Origin: Amycolatopsis sp. GM8
GTDB taxonomy: Bacteria > Actinomycetota > Actinomycetes > Mycobacteriales > Pseudonocardiaceae
Reading direction: 5' to 3'
Length of the DNA stretch: 64,000 nt
Assembly (NCBI RefSeq): GCF_021653975.1
Contig: NZ_JAJKFK010000004.1
Coordinates: 742,936-806,935, forward strand
A program made the position numbers and the translations under genes. The notes beneath the pieces were generated by a model. It ran no database searches. It saw only the letters and a list, made by a program, of their open reading frames with translations, and had not been told where the DNA came from. Positions 26,488-35,984 of this stretch are shown piece after piece. The first letter of the stretch is position 1. Every line of letters starts with the position of its first letter.

Positions 26488-26532
26488 GCCGAGTCCGATA
26501 CGCAGGGCCCTCCCCTTTCCTCCCGGTCAGCT

Positions 26533-26555
26533 GGACATAACGAGCCTCTATGTCC
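26533..26555. promoter_or_regulatory. Inverted repeat upstream of aldo/keto reductase gene
   Basis: GGACATA (26533-26539) and TATGTCC (26549-26555) form a perfect 7-bp inverted repeat with a 9-nt spacer, 28-46 bp upstream of the candidate starts of the reductase gene. This is operator-like geometry for a dimeric regulator. The spacer contains ACGAGCCTC, related in pattern to the element at 26914-26929 before the small HTH gene. Function is inferred. Confidence 0.45.
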
Positions 26556-26566
26556 CGCCGAGGTTG

Positions 26567-26905
26567 TTATACACCGTCGGCACGCTGGCGGAGGATGTCC
26601 AGCCACTGCCGCGAGTTCAGTGCCTGGCGGTGCAGCTTCTCCAGCCGCGCGGCGGGCGCCCGCACATACCCCTTGCCGAACACCGGCGCGATCTGCCGCA
26701 GGCTCGCCCCTTCCTCGCGGGCAGCGAGCAGGGCCCAGTCGGACGCGTCCGCGCAGGCCGCCGAGGCACGCCGCAACTCGCCGAGGACGGCGATCAGGTC
26801 GTCCGCGGCGACCTGCCCGGTCTGGACGGCGGCAGCGGTTTCTTCCAGCCACGCCAGCACATCCGCGGCGGTGACCGGGGCGTGGGGACGGAAAGGCTCA
26901 CTCAC
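26567..26905 (-). CDS. Small HTH-containing protein, family unknown
   Basis: The 112-residue protein is mostly helical. Its middle (DWALLAAREEGASLRQIAPVFGKGYVRAPAARLEKLH) has the spacing of a sigma-region-4/KorB-like helix-turn-helix, preceded by an acidic N-terminal helix bundle. No named family is recognised. The GTG at 26905 lies 7 nt after a TATACT -10 element, so the mRNA is probably leaderless. An 11-bp sequence, GTTATACACCG, occurs both over its stop codon (26566-26576) and in its promoter (26923-26933). It may regulate itself and the aldo/keto reductase gene downstream. Confidence 0.65.
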   Translation of the reverse strand: MSEPFRPHAPVTAADVLAWLEETAAAVQTGQVAADDLIAVLGELRRASAACADASDWALLAAREEGASLRQIAPVFGKGYVRAPAARLEKLHRQALNSRQWLDILRQRADGV

Positions 26906-26912
26906 GAGCCGA

Positions 26913-26933
26913 AGTATAGGACGTTATACACCG
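26913..26933 (-). promoter_or_regulatory. Leaderless promoter with inverted repeat for the small HTH gene
   Basis: On the minus strand TATACT (complement of 26913-26918) is a good -10 element placed 7 nt before the GTG start. It is embedded in the inverted repeat GTATA-N6-TATAC (26914-26929). The adjoining GTTATACACCG (26923-26933) is repeated at 26566-26576 at the end of the gene. The layout suits autoregulation by occlusion of the -10 region. Confidence 0.45.
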
Positions 26934-27008
26934 CGCAGGGCGCGCGACACACGAAACGGGGCCGCCGACACCGCGCGGGGGTCCAGGGGGCTTGCCCCCG
27001 GCGGGGGT

Positions 27009-27027
27009 CTGGGGGTTCGACCCCCAG
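27009..27027. repeat. GC-rich hairpin element (actinomycete intergenic repeat type)
   Basis: CTGGGGG-TTCGA-CCCCCAG forms a 7-bp perfect hairpin, preceded by a second GGGGG-CTTG-CCCCC hairpin (around 26987-27000). Such G/C-run hairpins recur in intergenic regions of Streptomyces and relatives. The GGTTCGACCC part mimics a tRNA T-arm, but no tRNA can be folded around it. Confidence 0.5.
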
Positions 27028-27034
27028 AAGACAC

Positions 27035-27090
27035 GGTGACGGGATCGGGGCGAGCGCTCTCCGCGAGCACACCGCCCCGATCCCGTCACC
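27035..27090 (-). terminator. Long hairpin terminator after mpa
   Basis: A perfect 18-bp inverted repeat (arms 27035-27052 and 27073-27090; GGTGACGGGATCGGGGCG in the left arm) with a 20-nt loop lies 12 bp downstream of the mpa stop. It is the obvious end of the mpa transcript, and it isolates the small HTH gene, which has its own promoter. Confidence 0.75.
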
Positions 27091-27102
27091 CCCGCCTTGC
27101 GC

Positions 27103-28911
27103 TCAAAGATATTGACCGGTGTTGGTGGCCGTGTCGATGACGCGGCCGGAATCCTGGTTCTTGCCGGTGACGAGCGTGCGGATGTACACGATCCGCTCGC
27201 CCTTCTTGCCGGAGATCCGGGCCCAGTCGTCGGGGTTGGTGGTGTTGGGCAGGTCCTCGTTCTCCGCGAACTCGTCCACGATCGCGTCGAGCAGGTGCTG
27301 CACCCGCAGGCCGGGCTGCTTGGTCTCGAGCACCGACTTGATCGCCGACTTCTTCGCCCGGTCCACGATGTTCTGGATCATCGCGCCCGAGTTGAAGTCA
27401 CGGAAGTAGAGGATCTCCTTGTCGCCGTTCGCGTAGGTGACCTCGAGGAACCGGTTCTCGTCGGTCTCCTCGTACATCCGCTCGACCGTGTGCTGGATCA
27501 TCGCCTCGAGCGTGGCCGGCACGTCGCCGCCGAACTCGGCGAGGTCGTCACTGTGGATCGGCAGTCCGGCGGTCAGGTACTTGGAGAAGATGTCCTTCGC
27601 ACCCTCGGCGTCCGGCCGCTCGATCTTGATCTTGACGTCCAGCCGGCCCGGCCGCAGGATCGCCGGGTCGATCATGTCCTCACGGTTGGAGGCGCCGATC
27701 ACGATGACGTTCTCCAGCCCCTCCACACCGTCGATCTCGGCCAGCAGCTGCGGCACGATCGTGGTCTCCACGTCGGAGGAGACACCGCTGCCACGGGTCC
27801 GGAAGATCGACTCCATCTCGTCGAAGAAGACGATGACAGGAGTGCCGCCGGACGCCTTCTCCCGGGCCCGCTGGAAGATCAGGCGGATGCTCCGCTCGGT
27901 CTCGCCGACGAACTTGTTCAGCAGCTCCGGGCCCTTGATGTTGAGGAAGTAGGACTTGGCGTCCGCCGCCGTGCCGTCACCCCGGGCCTCGGCGACCTTC
28001 TTGGCCAGCGAGTTGGCCACCGCCTTGGCGATCAGGGTCTTGCCGCAGCCGGGCGGCCCGTAGAGCAGGACACCCTTCGGCGGCCGCAGCTCGTACTCGC
28101 GGTAGAGGTCGGCGTGCAGGAACGGCAGCTCGACCGCGTCGCGGATCTGCTCGATCTGCCGGCTCAGGCCACCGATGTCCTCGTACCGGACATCCGGGAC
28201 CTCTTCCAGCACGAGGTCCTCGACCTCGGCCTTGGGCACGCGCTCGTAGGCGTAGCCCGCCTTCGAGTCCACCAGCAGCGAGTCGCCCGGCTTGAGCGGC
28301 TGCGCGGCCAGCGGATCCGAGAGCCAGACCACCCGTTCCTCGTCGGCGTGGCCCACGACCAGCGCGCGGTGCGCACCGGTCTCGAGTTCGGGCGCGAGCA
28401 CCTCGCGGAGCGCGCACACCTCACCGGTACGCTCGAAATCGCCACCCTCGACCACGGTGAGCGCTTCGTTGAGCCGCAGTGCCTGGCCGCGCTGCAGCGA
28501 GTCGATCTCCACCGCCGGCGACACGGACACCCGCATCTTCCGTCCCGCGGTGAAAACGTCGACCGTACCGTCCTCGTACGACTCGACGAAGACGCCATAA
28601 CCACTGGGCGGCTGGGCGAGCCGGTCGACCTCTTCGCGCAACGCGAGCAGCTGCCCGCGCGCCTCGCGCAAGGTCTCGACCAGTTTGCTGTTCCGCTCTG
28701 TGAGCTGGGCCACACGCTCCGACGCTTCGGCCAAGCGCTGTTCCAGCACACGGTTCTGGCGGGGTGAATCAGTCAGTTTCCTCCGCAGCAGCGCGACTTC
28801 CTCCTCGAGGAAACGCATCTGCCGCGCGTACTCGTCCGGCGTCGTTCCAGCTCCAGTCGTCTCTGAAGGGTCGGCTTCTTCATGCCGACCTCCGGGAAGG
28901 TCGTGTTGCAT
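27103..28911 (-). CDS. mpa: Proteasome-activating AAA ATPase Mpa/ARC
   Basis: The 602-residue hexameric unfoldase recognises Pup through its N-terminal coiled coil (residues about 25-95) and threads substrates into the 20S core. Two OB folds follow, then one AAA module with Walker A GPPGCGKT (about 284-291), Walker B VIVFFDE and sensor/Arg-finger region ILRPGRLD. The C-terminus TGQYL is the gate-opening tail that docks in PrcA pockets. AGGAGGTGCCGAC precedes the ATG at 28911. It lies apart from the prc operon, as in M. tuberculosis, with trmI and the recB-like gene nearby. Confidence 0.96.
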   Translation of the reverse strand: MQHDLPGGRHEEADPSETTGAGTTPDEYARQMRFLEEEVALLRRKLTDSPRQNRVLEQRLAEASERVAQLTERNSKLVETLREARGQLLALREEVDRLAQPPSGYGVFVESYEDGTVDVFTAGRKMRVSVSPAVEIDSLQRGQALRLNEALTVVEGGDFERTGEVCALREVLAPELETGAHRALVVGHADEERVVWLSDPLAAQPLKPGDSLLVDSKAGYAYERVPKAEVEDLVLEEVPDVRYEDIGGLSRQIEQIRDAVELPFLHADLYREYELRPPKGVLLYGPPGCGKTLIAKAVANSLAKKVAEARGDGTAADAKSYFLNIKGPELLNKFVGETERSIRLIFQRAREKASGGTPVIVFFDEMESIFRTRGSGVSSDVETTIVPQLLAEIDGVEGLENVIVIGASNREDMIDPAILRPGRLDVKIKIERPDAEGAKDIFSKYLTAGLPIHSDDLAEFGGDVPATLEAMIQHTVERMYEETDENRFLEVTYANGDKEILYFRDFNSGAMIQNIVDRAKKSAIKSVLETKQPGLRVQHLLDAIVDEFAENEDLPNTTNPDDWARISGKKGERIVYIRTLVTGKNQDSGRVIDTATNTGQYL

Positions 28912-29464
28912 GTCGGCACCTCCTCGGAGTGCTTTTCATCCACGGTACCGGCGATCACCGACAAGAAAAGGTCTATCCGCATCACAGGATCGGCGCGTCG
29001 AACCGGATACACGTAACAACGGCCCAGGCAAGCGCCCGTCACGGTGCATCGTGAACCGGCCCGGGAACTACTCTCCGTACAGCCGAGGCGACGGACGGCG
29101 TCCGACCGGGCTGTGCGCGATTCACCCATGTCACGACCACCCAACCAAGGCTTAACAGGACGTTCATTTTAGCGAATCCCCGGGCCAAATCCGTTCGAAC
29201 CAACGGAAAACCGGTGCGCCGCTCCCCCGCGCGGGCGGGGGGCGGGGAGGCTGCGAGCGCTTTCCGGGCGGGGACATCTGGTGAGACTCCCACCGGATGT
29301 GACTCAGGGCGCTGACCGGGACCGCGGCCGTACCCGGCGCTACGATCACGCCAGCATGCGGGATTTTGCCGGGCATCGGCGAATTTCGCCACGGGGCGAA
29401 CCGGAACGGGCTCCGGCGCGTCGGAGACAACGTTGAGGGCGCAGCGACAGGGAACGAGGAGCTC
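28912..29464. other. 553-bp intergenic region between mpa and a membrane protein gene
   Basis: No convincing gene is seen. The short open frames on both strands have poor codon patterns and no family features. It must hold the divergent promoters of mpa (minus) and the 29465 gene (plus). An AT-richer patch (about 29150-29175, TTAACAGGACGTTCATTTTAG) stands out from the GC-rich background. A GC-run hairpin (CCCCCGCGCGGGCGGGGGGCGGGG, about 29224-29247) lies in the middle. No start site can be assigned with confidence. Confidence 0.5.
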
Positions 29465-30061
29465 ATGACCCACCCGCCGAGCGGGCCTTACGGCCGGCCC
29501 GGACCGTACGGCCCACCCGGCGGCGCCGGACCGTACGCCCAGCCCGCGCCGCCGCAGCAGGCGTTCGACCCGTGGGGCCAGGCGCCGGGCGCCTTCGACG
29601 CGTTCGGCAGCCTCGAGGGCCCGGTGGCCAAGCCGCCGGAGAAGAAGCGCACCGGCCTGATCGCCGGCATCATCGCGGCCGTGGTCGTCGTACTCGGCGG
29701 TGGCGTGACCGCGATCGTGCTGCTCAGCGGATCCGGCGACGACACGGGCAAGCCGGTGGCGGCGCCCGGCGACCCCGCCACCCCGGCCGGGGTGGCGCAG
29801 CTGGCCGTCGACGCGTTCAACGCCCGCGACGCGAGCCGCTACGCCGCGCTGGTGTGCACGCCGCCGAAGCAGGCCGACATCGCGAGCCTGCAGCAGCAGT
29901 GGACGACAGCGTCCGACGTGCACGGCACCGTCAGCGCTGCGCCGCGGATCACCGGCGCCAGCGCGACCGCGCAGGTCACCGTGACCTATAACGGGAGCAC
30001 ACAGAACACGACCATCCCGATGAAGCAGCAGGGACAGAAGTGGTGCATCGATGAGTCCTGA
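29465..30061 (+). CDS. Membrane-anchored protein with Pro/Gly-rich tail and DUF4878-like domain
   Basis: The 198-residue protein has a Pro/Gly/Tyr-rich cytoplasmic N-terminus (about 65 residues) and one membrane helix (TGLIAGIIAAVVVVLGGGVTA). An extracellular domain follows with AQLAVDAFNARDASRYAALVCTP and ends QKWCIDES, resembling DUF4878/NTF2-like lipoprotein domains. The ATG at 29465 has GAGGAGCTC in front; the upstream open frame is ignored. The gene is followed after 57 bp by a similarly built gene on the same strand. Function unknown; cell-envelope location is expected. Confidence 0.8.
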   Translation: MTHPPSGPYGRPGPYGPPGGAGPYAQPAPPQQAFDPWGQAPGAFDAFGSLEGPVAKPPEKKRTGLIAGIIAAVVVVLGGGVTAIVLLSGSGDDTGKPVAAPGDPATPAGVAQLAVDAFNARDASRYAALVCTPPKQADIASLQQQWTTASDVHGTVSAAPRITGASATAQVTVTYNGSTQNTTIPMKQQGQKWCIDES

Positions 30062-30118
30062 GAGGGATGCTGAGCCGAGCACGACGCTGTTCTCGTCCGA
30101 ACGAGGGGGCACCGCCCG

Positions 30119-30949
30119 ATGACCTATCCGCCACAGCAGCCAGGGCAGTGGGGGCAGGATCCCTACGGCCAGCAGGGCCAGGGCCAGCAGGGCCAGCCCG
30201 GCCAGTGGGGCCAGCAGCCCGGCGGCGCCTACCCGCCCAGCGGTCCCCAGCAGCAACCCGGGTACGGCCAGCAGCCCGGCTATCCGCAGAGCGGTCCCCA
30301 GCAGCAGCCGGGCTACGGCCAGCAGCCCGGGTACGGGCAGCAGCAGCCCGGCTACCCCGGTGGCCCGCAGGAGGGCTATCCGGGCGGGCCGACGCAGCAG
30401 TTCGGGTACGGGCAGTTCCCCGGTGGTCCCGGTGGCGAGCCGCCGAAGAAGAAGACCGGCATGATCATCGCCATCATCGCGGCCGTGGTGGTCGTGGTCG
30501 GTGGCGGGGTGACCGCACTGGTCCTGCTGACCGGCAAGGACGACAAGGGCACCAGCGCCGCGCCGCCGCCCAGCCAGGTCGCGCCCGCGCCGACGAGCAA
30601 GAGCAAGTCGTCCAGCTCCAGCCGGGCGCCCACCTCGTCGTCCTCGTCGTCCGGGACGCCGGCGGTCGGCGGAAAGTCGACGCCGGACGAGACCGCGCAG
30701 GCGGTCGCGCAGGCCTACGGCAACGCCGACCGGCAGGCGCTGCAGGACACCGTGTGCGTGAGCACCGGCCAGAAGGCGCCGGACATCCCGCCGGGCATCT
30801 CGGTCACCATCAACGGCCCGGCCCAGAAGGACGGCGACACCGCGCTCGTCCCGGCGACGGCGAAGGGTCCCGGTGGCACCAAGGACTTCGAGATCGGCGA
30901 GAAGTTCGAGGGTGGCGTGTGGTGCTACGCCGGGGACAAGACCAGCTGA
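30119..30949 (+). CDS. Repeat-rich membrane protein, Gln/Pro/Gly tail plus extracellular domain
   Basis: The 276-residue protein starts with about 110 residues of degenerate QQPGYGQQ/SGPQQQPGY repeats. One membrane helix (GMIIAIIAAVVVVVGGGVTALVLL) and a Ser-rich linker (SKSKSSSSSRAPTSSSSSS) follow, then a small extracellular domain with two cysteines (QDTVCVST, GGVWCYAGD). The repeats resemble those of the DUF4333 membrane protein at 8558-9202 and are a common actinobacterial cytoplasmic tail. No enzymatic motif is visible. A strong convergent terminator follows at 30965. Confidence 0.8.
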   Translation: MTYPPQQPGQWGQDPYGQQGQGQQGQPGQWGQQPGGAYPPSGPQQQPGYGQQPGYPQSGPQQQPGYGQQPGYGQQQPGYPGGPQEGYPGGPTQQFGYGQFPGGPGGEPPKKKTGMIIAIIAAVVVVVGGGVTALVLLTGKDDKGTSAAPPPSQVAPAPTSKSKSSSSSRAPTSSSSSSGTPAVGGKSTPDETAQAVAQAYGNADRQALQDTVCVSTGQKAPDIPPGISVTINGPAQKDGDTALVPATAKGPGGTKDFEIGEKFEGGVWCYAGDKTS

Positions 30950-30964
30950 CGTTCCCTGTCAAAT

Positions 30965-30996
30965 GGAGCCCCGGCCGCGAAAGTGGCCGGGGCTCC
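30965..30996. terminator. Bidirectional hairpin terminator
   Basis: GGAGCCCCGGCC (30965-30976) and its perfect complement GGCCGGGGCTCC (30985-30996) form a 12-bp stem with an 8-nt GCGAAAGT loop. It lies in the 54-bp gap between the convergent repeat-protein gene and trmI, and so can terminate both. Confidence 0.85.
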
Positions 30997-31003
30997 GTCG
31001 TCT

Positions 31004-33042
<2,039 letters not shown>

Positions 33043-33127
33043 GAGCCCAGCGTAGAGCCCCGGGTGTGGGGGCACGGTGACGGCGTTCGTGACACGGGGT
33101 GATCGCCATGGGTGGCGGGACACCAAA

Positions 33128-33150
33128 ATGTCATACCCCTGTCTTAGAGT
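33128..33150 (+). promoter_or_regulatory. RecA-NDp-like (PafBC-type) promoter, leaderless
   Basis: ATGTCATAC (33128-33136), 8 nt, then TAGAGT (33145-33150) reproduces the arrangement of the RecA-independent DNA-damage promoter described in M. tuberculosis (TTGTCRGTG-N8-TAnnnT) with an exact spacer and TGTCA core. The -10 ends 7 nt before the ATG of the recB-like gene, so the transcript would be leaderless. The cognate activator PafBC is encoded at 13639-15593. The motif match is partial (positions 7-9 differ). Confidence 0.5.
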
Positions 33151-33157
33151 GCGGGGC

Positions 33158-34045
33158 ATGACACAGACGGCAACAGAGGACCAGGAGACTGCACCGGCGA
33201 CCGCCGTGCGGCGGCCGGCGCTGTCGCCGTCGCGCGCCAGCGACTTCAAACAGTGCCCGCTGCTCTACCGGTTCCGCGCGGTGGACCGGCTGCCCGAGAC
33301 CCCGACCAAGGCGCAGCTGCGCGGCACGCTCGTGCATTCGGTGCTGGAACGGCTGTTCGCGCTGCCGCAGTCCGAACGGCTGCCCGAGCGGGCCAAGGAG
33401 CTGCTCGAACCGGCGTGGAGCGAGCTGTCCGCGGACCGTACCGAGTGGACCGAACTGTTCGCCGAGGACGACCAGAGCCAGGTCGCCGACTGGCTCACCA
33501 GCGCCGGAAAGCTGCTCGACAGCTACTTCGCGCTGGAGGACCCGCGGCGCCTGGAGCCCGAGGCGTGCGAGCTGCACGTGGAGACCGAACTGGATTCGGG
33601 TGTGCTGCTGCGCGGCTACGTCGACCGGCTCGATGTGGCGCCCACCGGCGAGATCCGGGTCGTGGACTACAAGACCGGCACCGCGCCGCGCGAGATCGGC
33701 GAGGCGAAGGCCATGTTCCAGATGAAGTTCTACGCGGTGGTGCTGTGGCGGCTGCGCGGGATCGTGCCGCGGCAGCTGAAGCTGATGTACCTCACCGACG
33801 GGCAGTCGCTGGCGTACACGCCGGACGAGCCCGAGCTGCGCCGGTTCGAGCGCACCCTGGAGGCGATCTGGCAGGCGATCCTCAAGGCCGGCAAGACCGG
33901 GGACTTCCGGCCGAACCCGGGCAAGCTGTGCGACTGGTGCGCGCACCAGTCGCGGTGCCCGTCCTTCGGCGGCACGCCGCCGGAGTACCCGGGCTGGCCG
34001 GAGCCCGACCCGGGCGAGGAAACCCCGTTGGACCGAGCGGACTGA
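33158..34045 (+). CDS. RecB family exonuclease with Fe-S cluster motif
   Basis: The 295-residue protein is a stand-alone PD-(D/E)XK nuclease of the RecB/AddB C-terminal type. GTLVHSVLERLF is followed by the catalytic strand pair GYVDRLDVAP and IRVVDYKTG (Asp...Asp-x-Lys), a QMKFYAVVLWRL helix, and the four-cysteine set for a 4Fe-4S cluster (Cys in FKQCPLLYRF, then CDWCAHQSRC). The ATG at 33158 coincides with a probable leaderless start. It corresponds to Rv2119 of M. tuberculosis by position. A DNA-repair role is inferred from the nuclease and its damage-type promoter. Confidence 0.9.
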   Translation: MTQTATEDQETAPATAVRRPALSPSRASDFKQCPLLYRFRAVDRLPETPTKAQLRGTLVHSVLERLFALPQSERLPERAKELLEPAWSELSADRTEWTELFAEDDQSQVADWLTSAGKLLDSYFALEDPRRLEPEACELHVETELDSGVLLRGYVDRLDVAPTGEIRVVDYKTGTAPREIGEAKAMFQMKFYAVVLWRLRGIVPRQLKLMYLTDGQSLAYTPDEPELRRFERTLEAIWQAILKAGKTGDFRPNPGKLCDWCAHQSRCPSFGGTPPEYPGWPEPDPGEETPLDRAD

Positions 34046-34047
34046 GG

Positions 34048-34827
34048 ATGTCTGAAAGCGCTTACTACCTGCCACTGGGCGAAAACCGCTACCAGCCGAC
34101 CGTGCACACCCGCGGCCCGTGGACGCCCGACGCGCAGCACTTCGGGCCGCCGTCGTCGCTGCTCGCCCGCGCGCTGGAAGCGCTTCCCCGGCCACGGGAA
34201 AGCCAGCTCGCGCGGGTCACGGTCGAGATACTCGGCCCCGCGCCGCTCACCGAGCTGTCCGTGACCTCGCGGGTGGAACGGCCGGGCCGCTCGGTCGAAC
34301 TGCTGGTCGCCGAGCTGGGCGCGGGCGGCCGGGTGGTCGCCCGCGCGGCCGCGTGGCGGGTGATCTCCACCGACACCACCGAGGTCGCGAACCTGGCCAG
34401 CGGCGGCTGGCCCAAGCCCGAGGACTGCGCGGTCCTGTCGTGGCCGAAGAGCTGGGTGGACGGATACCTCGGCTCCGTCGAATGGCGGTCGGTATCCGGC
34501 GGCCTCGTCGAACCGGGCCCCGCGGCGGTCTGGGGGCGGCAGCAGGTGGCTCTCGTGGACGGCGAGGAACCCACGCCGCTGCAACGGTTGTTCGCGGTCG
34601 CGGACTCGGGCAACGGGGCGTCGAACTTCCTCGACGCGCGGGAATGGTGGTACATCAACAGCGAGCTGACGGTCCACCTGCAGCGCCCGCCGGAGGGCGA
34701 ATGGATCGGCCTGGACGCGGCCACCACGGTCGGCCCGGGCGGCATCGGCACGGCGGCGAGTACGCTTCGCGATCTCGAAGGACCCGTCGGGTTCGGCGCG
34801 CAGGCGCTGATGGTCCGGCCACGGTGA
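34048..34827 (+). CDS. Hotdog-fold thioesterase family protein
   Basis: The 259-residue protein has the TesB-like double-hotdog pattern. The first half begins YYLPLGENRYQPTVHTRGPWTPDAQHFGPPSSLLARALE and continues with ARVTVEILGPAPLTELSV and the strand RSVELLVAEL. The second half ends with EWIGLDAATTVGPGGIGTAASTLRDLEGPVG, typical of acyl-CoA thioesterase-like proteins. It starts 2 bp after the nuclease stop and is therefore cotranscribed. Its substrate is unknown. Confidence 0.85.
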   Translation: MSESAYYLPLGENRYQPTVHTRGPWTPDAQHFGPPSSLLARALEALPRPRESQLARVTVEILGPAPLTELSVTSRVERPGRSVELLVAELGAGGRVVARAAAWRVISTDTTEVANLASGGWPKPEDCAVLSWPKSWVDGYLGSVEWRSVSGGLVEPGPAAVWGRQQVALVDGEEPTPLQRLFAVADSGNGASNFLDAREWWYINSELTVHLQRPPEGEWIGLDAATTVGPGGIGTAASTLRDLEGPVGFGAQALMVRPR

Positions 34828-34887
34828 ACCGGACACACGGCGGGTGGGTCCCCCGACCGGCTACCGAGATCCACTACTGTGCTGTTC

Positions 34888-34981
34888 GTTACTAATCCGA
34901 CTACAGTCACGGCGGAAATGGGTTTCTACCAGCAGGTCGGCTGCGGAGTCGTATCCGCCTACTTCCGGTCGGATCAGTAAC
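34888..34981 (+). promoter_or_regulatory. Candidate structured leader upstream of ParA-like gene
   Basis: GTTACTAATCCGAC (34888-34901) and GTCGGATCAGTAAC (34968-34981) are inverted copies with a single mismatch, 66 nt apart. Inside them GGCGGA (34911-34916) pairs with TCCGCC (34954-34959), and a small GCAG-GTCGG-CTGC hairpin sits in the centre. The RNA could fold into a long closed structure ending 32 nt before the ParA-like start. Alternatively the inverted copies are two protein-binding sites. No known riboswitch class was recognised. Confidence 0.4.
34918..34980 (+). CDS. Possible 20-residue leader peptide upstream of ParA-like gene
   Basis: An ATG (34918) preceded by GGCGGAA opens a 20-codon frame ending in TAA at 34980. 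The product is MGFYQQVGCGVVSAYFRSDQ. It lies entirely within the inverted-repeat leader, so its translation would disrupt the proposed fold. The peptide is not recognised. It could be chance, but the combination of ribosome-binding-like sequence, short frame and structure is suggestive. Confidence 0.25.
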   Translation: MGFYQQVGCGVVSAYFRSDQ

Positions 34982-35013
34982 CTGGCCGCAACGACGATCC
35001 TGGGAGCGCTCGA

Positions 35014-35943
35014 GTGCAGATCACCTCGGTGGTCAACCAGAAAGGCGGCGTCGGCAAGACCGCGCTGACCGTCGGCGCCGCGGCGGCACTCGCCGAACGG
35101 GGCCGGCGGGTGCTCTTGATCGACCTCGACCCCCAGGGGCACGCCACCACCGAGATGCTCGGCCTGCCCGAAGCGTCCGCGCAGGCACCGAGCCTGGCCA
35201 AGGCGCTGACGAAGACGTGGAAGGGCCCGGTCGAAGACCTCGTCGTCTCGCACCCGCGCAGCAACCTCGGCCCCGGCGGCGCGCTCGACGTCATCCCCAC
35301 CTCGCCCGGCATGTTCGACCTGATCCGCCGGCTCGACGGCTTCCGGGTGCCCGGCTGGCAGCTCGCCCGGGTGATCCAGTTCGCCAACTACGACCATGTC
35401 CTCATCGACTGCCCGCCGGCGCTGGACGTGCTGACCAACAACGCGCTCGCCACGACGCACGGGATCCTGGTGCCGGTGCAGCCCGACCGCACCAGCATCC
35501 GGGCGCTGCGCCTGCTCAACGACCAGCTCGCGTACGTGCAGAACGCGGTCAACCGCGACCCCATCCCGTACTTCGGCGTGGTGCCCGGGCTGTACCGCCG
35601 GCCGATGTCGACCTATGCCAGCGCGGCACTCGTGGAGCTGGAGAACTTCGGCTACCCGCTGCTGTCACACGTCCCGCTGGGCGTCGTGATGAACGAGGCC
35701 GCCGCGCACGGCACGCCCGTCACCACGTTCGCGCCGGAGACCACGCAGGCGGTCGCGTTCCGGCAGATCGCCGAAGTGCTCGACGGCTACTTCGCGAGCC
35801 GCCCGGCGCCCGCCCCGGTGCCGATCGCGGACGAGTTCGTGTTCGAGGACTTCATCACGTCCGTCGCACGGACCCGCAACGAGAACGACAACGGCGCCCG
35901 CAAGAAGCTCTACGACCTGATGCCGAAGAAGCCACGCGCGTAG
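35014..35943 (+). CDS. ParA-like P-loop ATPase
   Basis: The 309-residue MinD/ParA-superfamily ATPase has the deviant Walker A KGGVGKT (residues 11-17, signature Lys present), Walker A' LLIDLDPQGHAT and Walker B-like VLIDCPPALD. A ParA partner region (VPVQPDRTSIRALRLL) and a basic C-terminal tail are visible. Such ATPases position chromosomes, plasmids or large protein assemblies. No ParB or other partner gene is adjacent, so it is an orphan ParA rather than the chromosomal parAB pair. The start is GTG at 35014, preceded by CTGGGAGCGCTC. Confidence 0.88.
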   Translation: MQITSVVNQKGGVGKTALTVGAAAALAERGRRVLLIDLDPQGHATTEMLGLPEASAQAPSLAKALTKTWKGPVEDLVVSHPRSNLGPGGALDVIPTSPGMFDLIRRLDGFRVPGWQLARVIQFANYDHVLIDCPPALDVLTNNALATTHGILVPVQPDRTSIRALRLLNDQLAYVQNAVNRDPIPYFGVVPGLYRRPMSTYASAALVELENFGYPLLSHVPLGVVMNEAAAHGTPVTTFAPETTQAVAFRQIAEVLDGYFASRPAPAPVPIADEFVFEDFITSVARTRNENDNGARKKLYDLMPKKPRA

Positions 35944-35984
35944 GCATTCCCCGCCGGGTGGGTGAGCCACGGGGGTTCGGTCGC

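Noticed and set aside
27005-27030. tRNA-like GGTTCGACCC segment
   Set aside because: It is the loop of a simple G5/C5 hairpin. No acceptor stem, D-arm or anticodon arm can be built around it.
28773-29144. Short minus-strand frame upstream of mpa
   Set aside because: It overlaps the mpa start in another frame, lacks any family feature, and contains the mpa ribosome binding site region.
34888-34981. Known riboswitch (purine type) because of TTTCTACC
   Set aside because: The kissing-loop arms and the junction bases of purine riboswitches are absent. Only the short TTTCTACC string matches.
35014-35943. Chromosomal parAB partition locus
   Set aside because: No parB, gidB or replication-origin genes and no canonical parS sites are adjacent. 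The ATPase looks like an orphan ParA.
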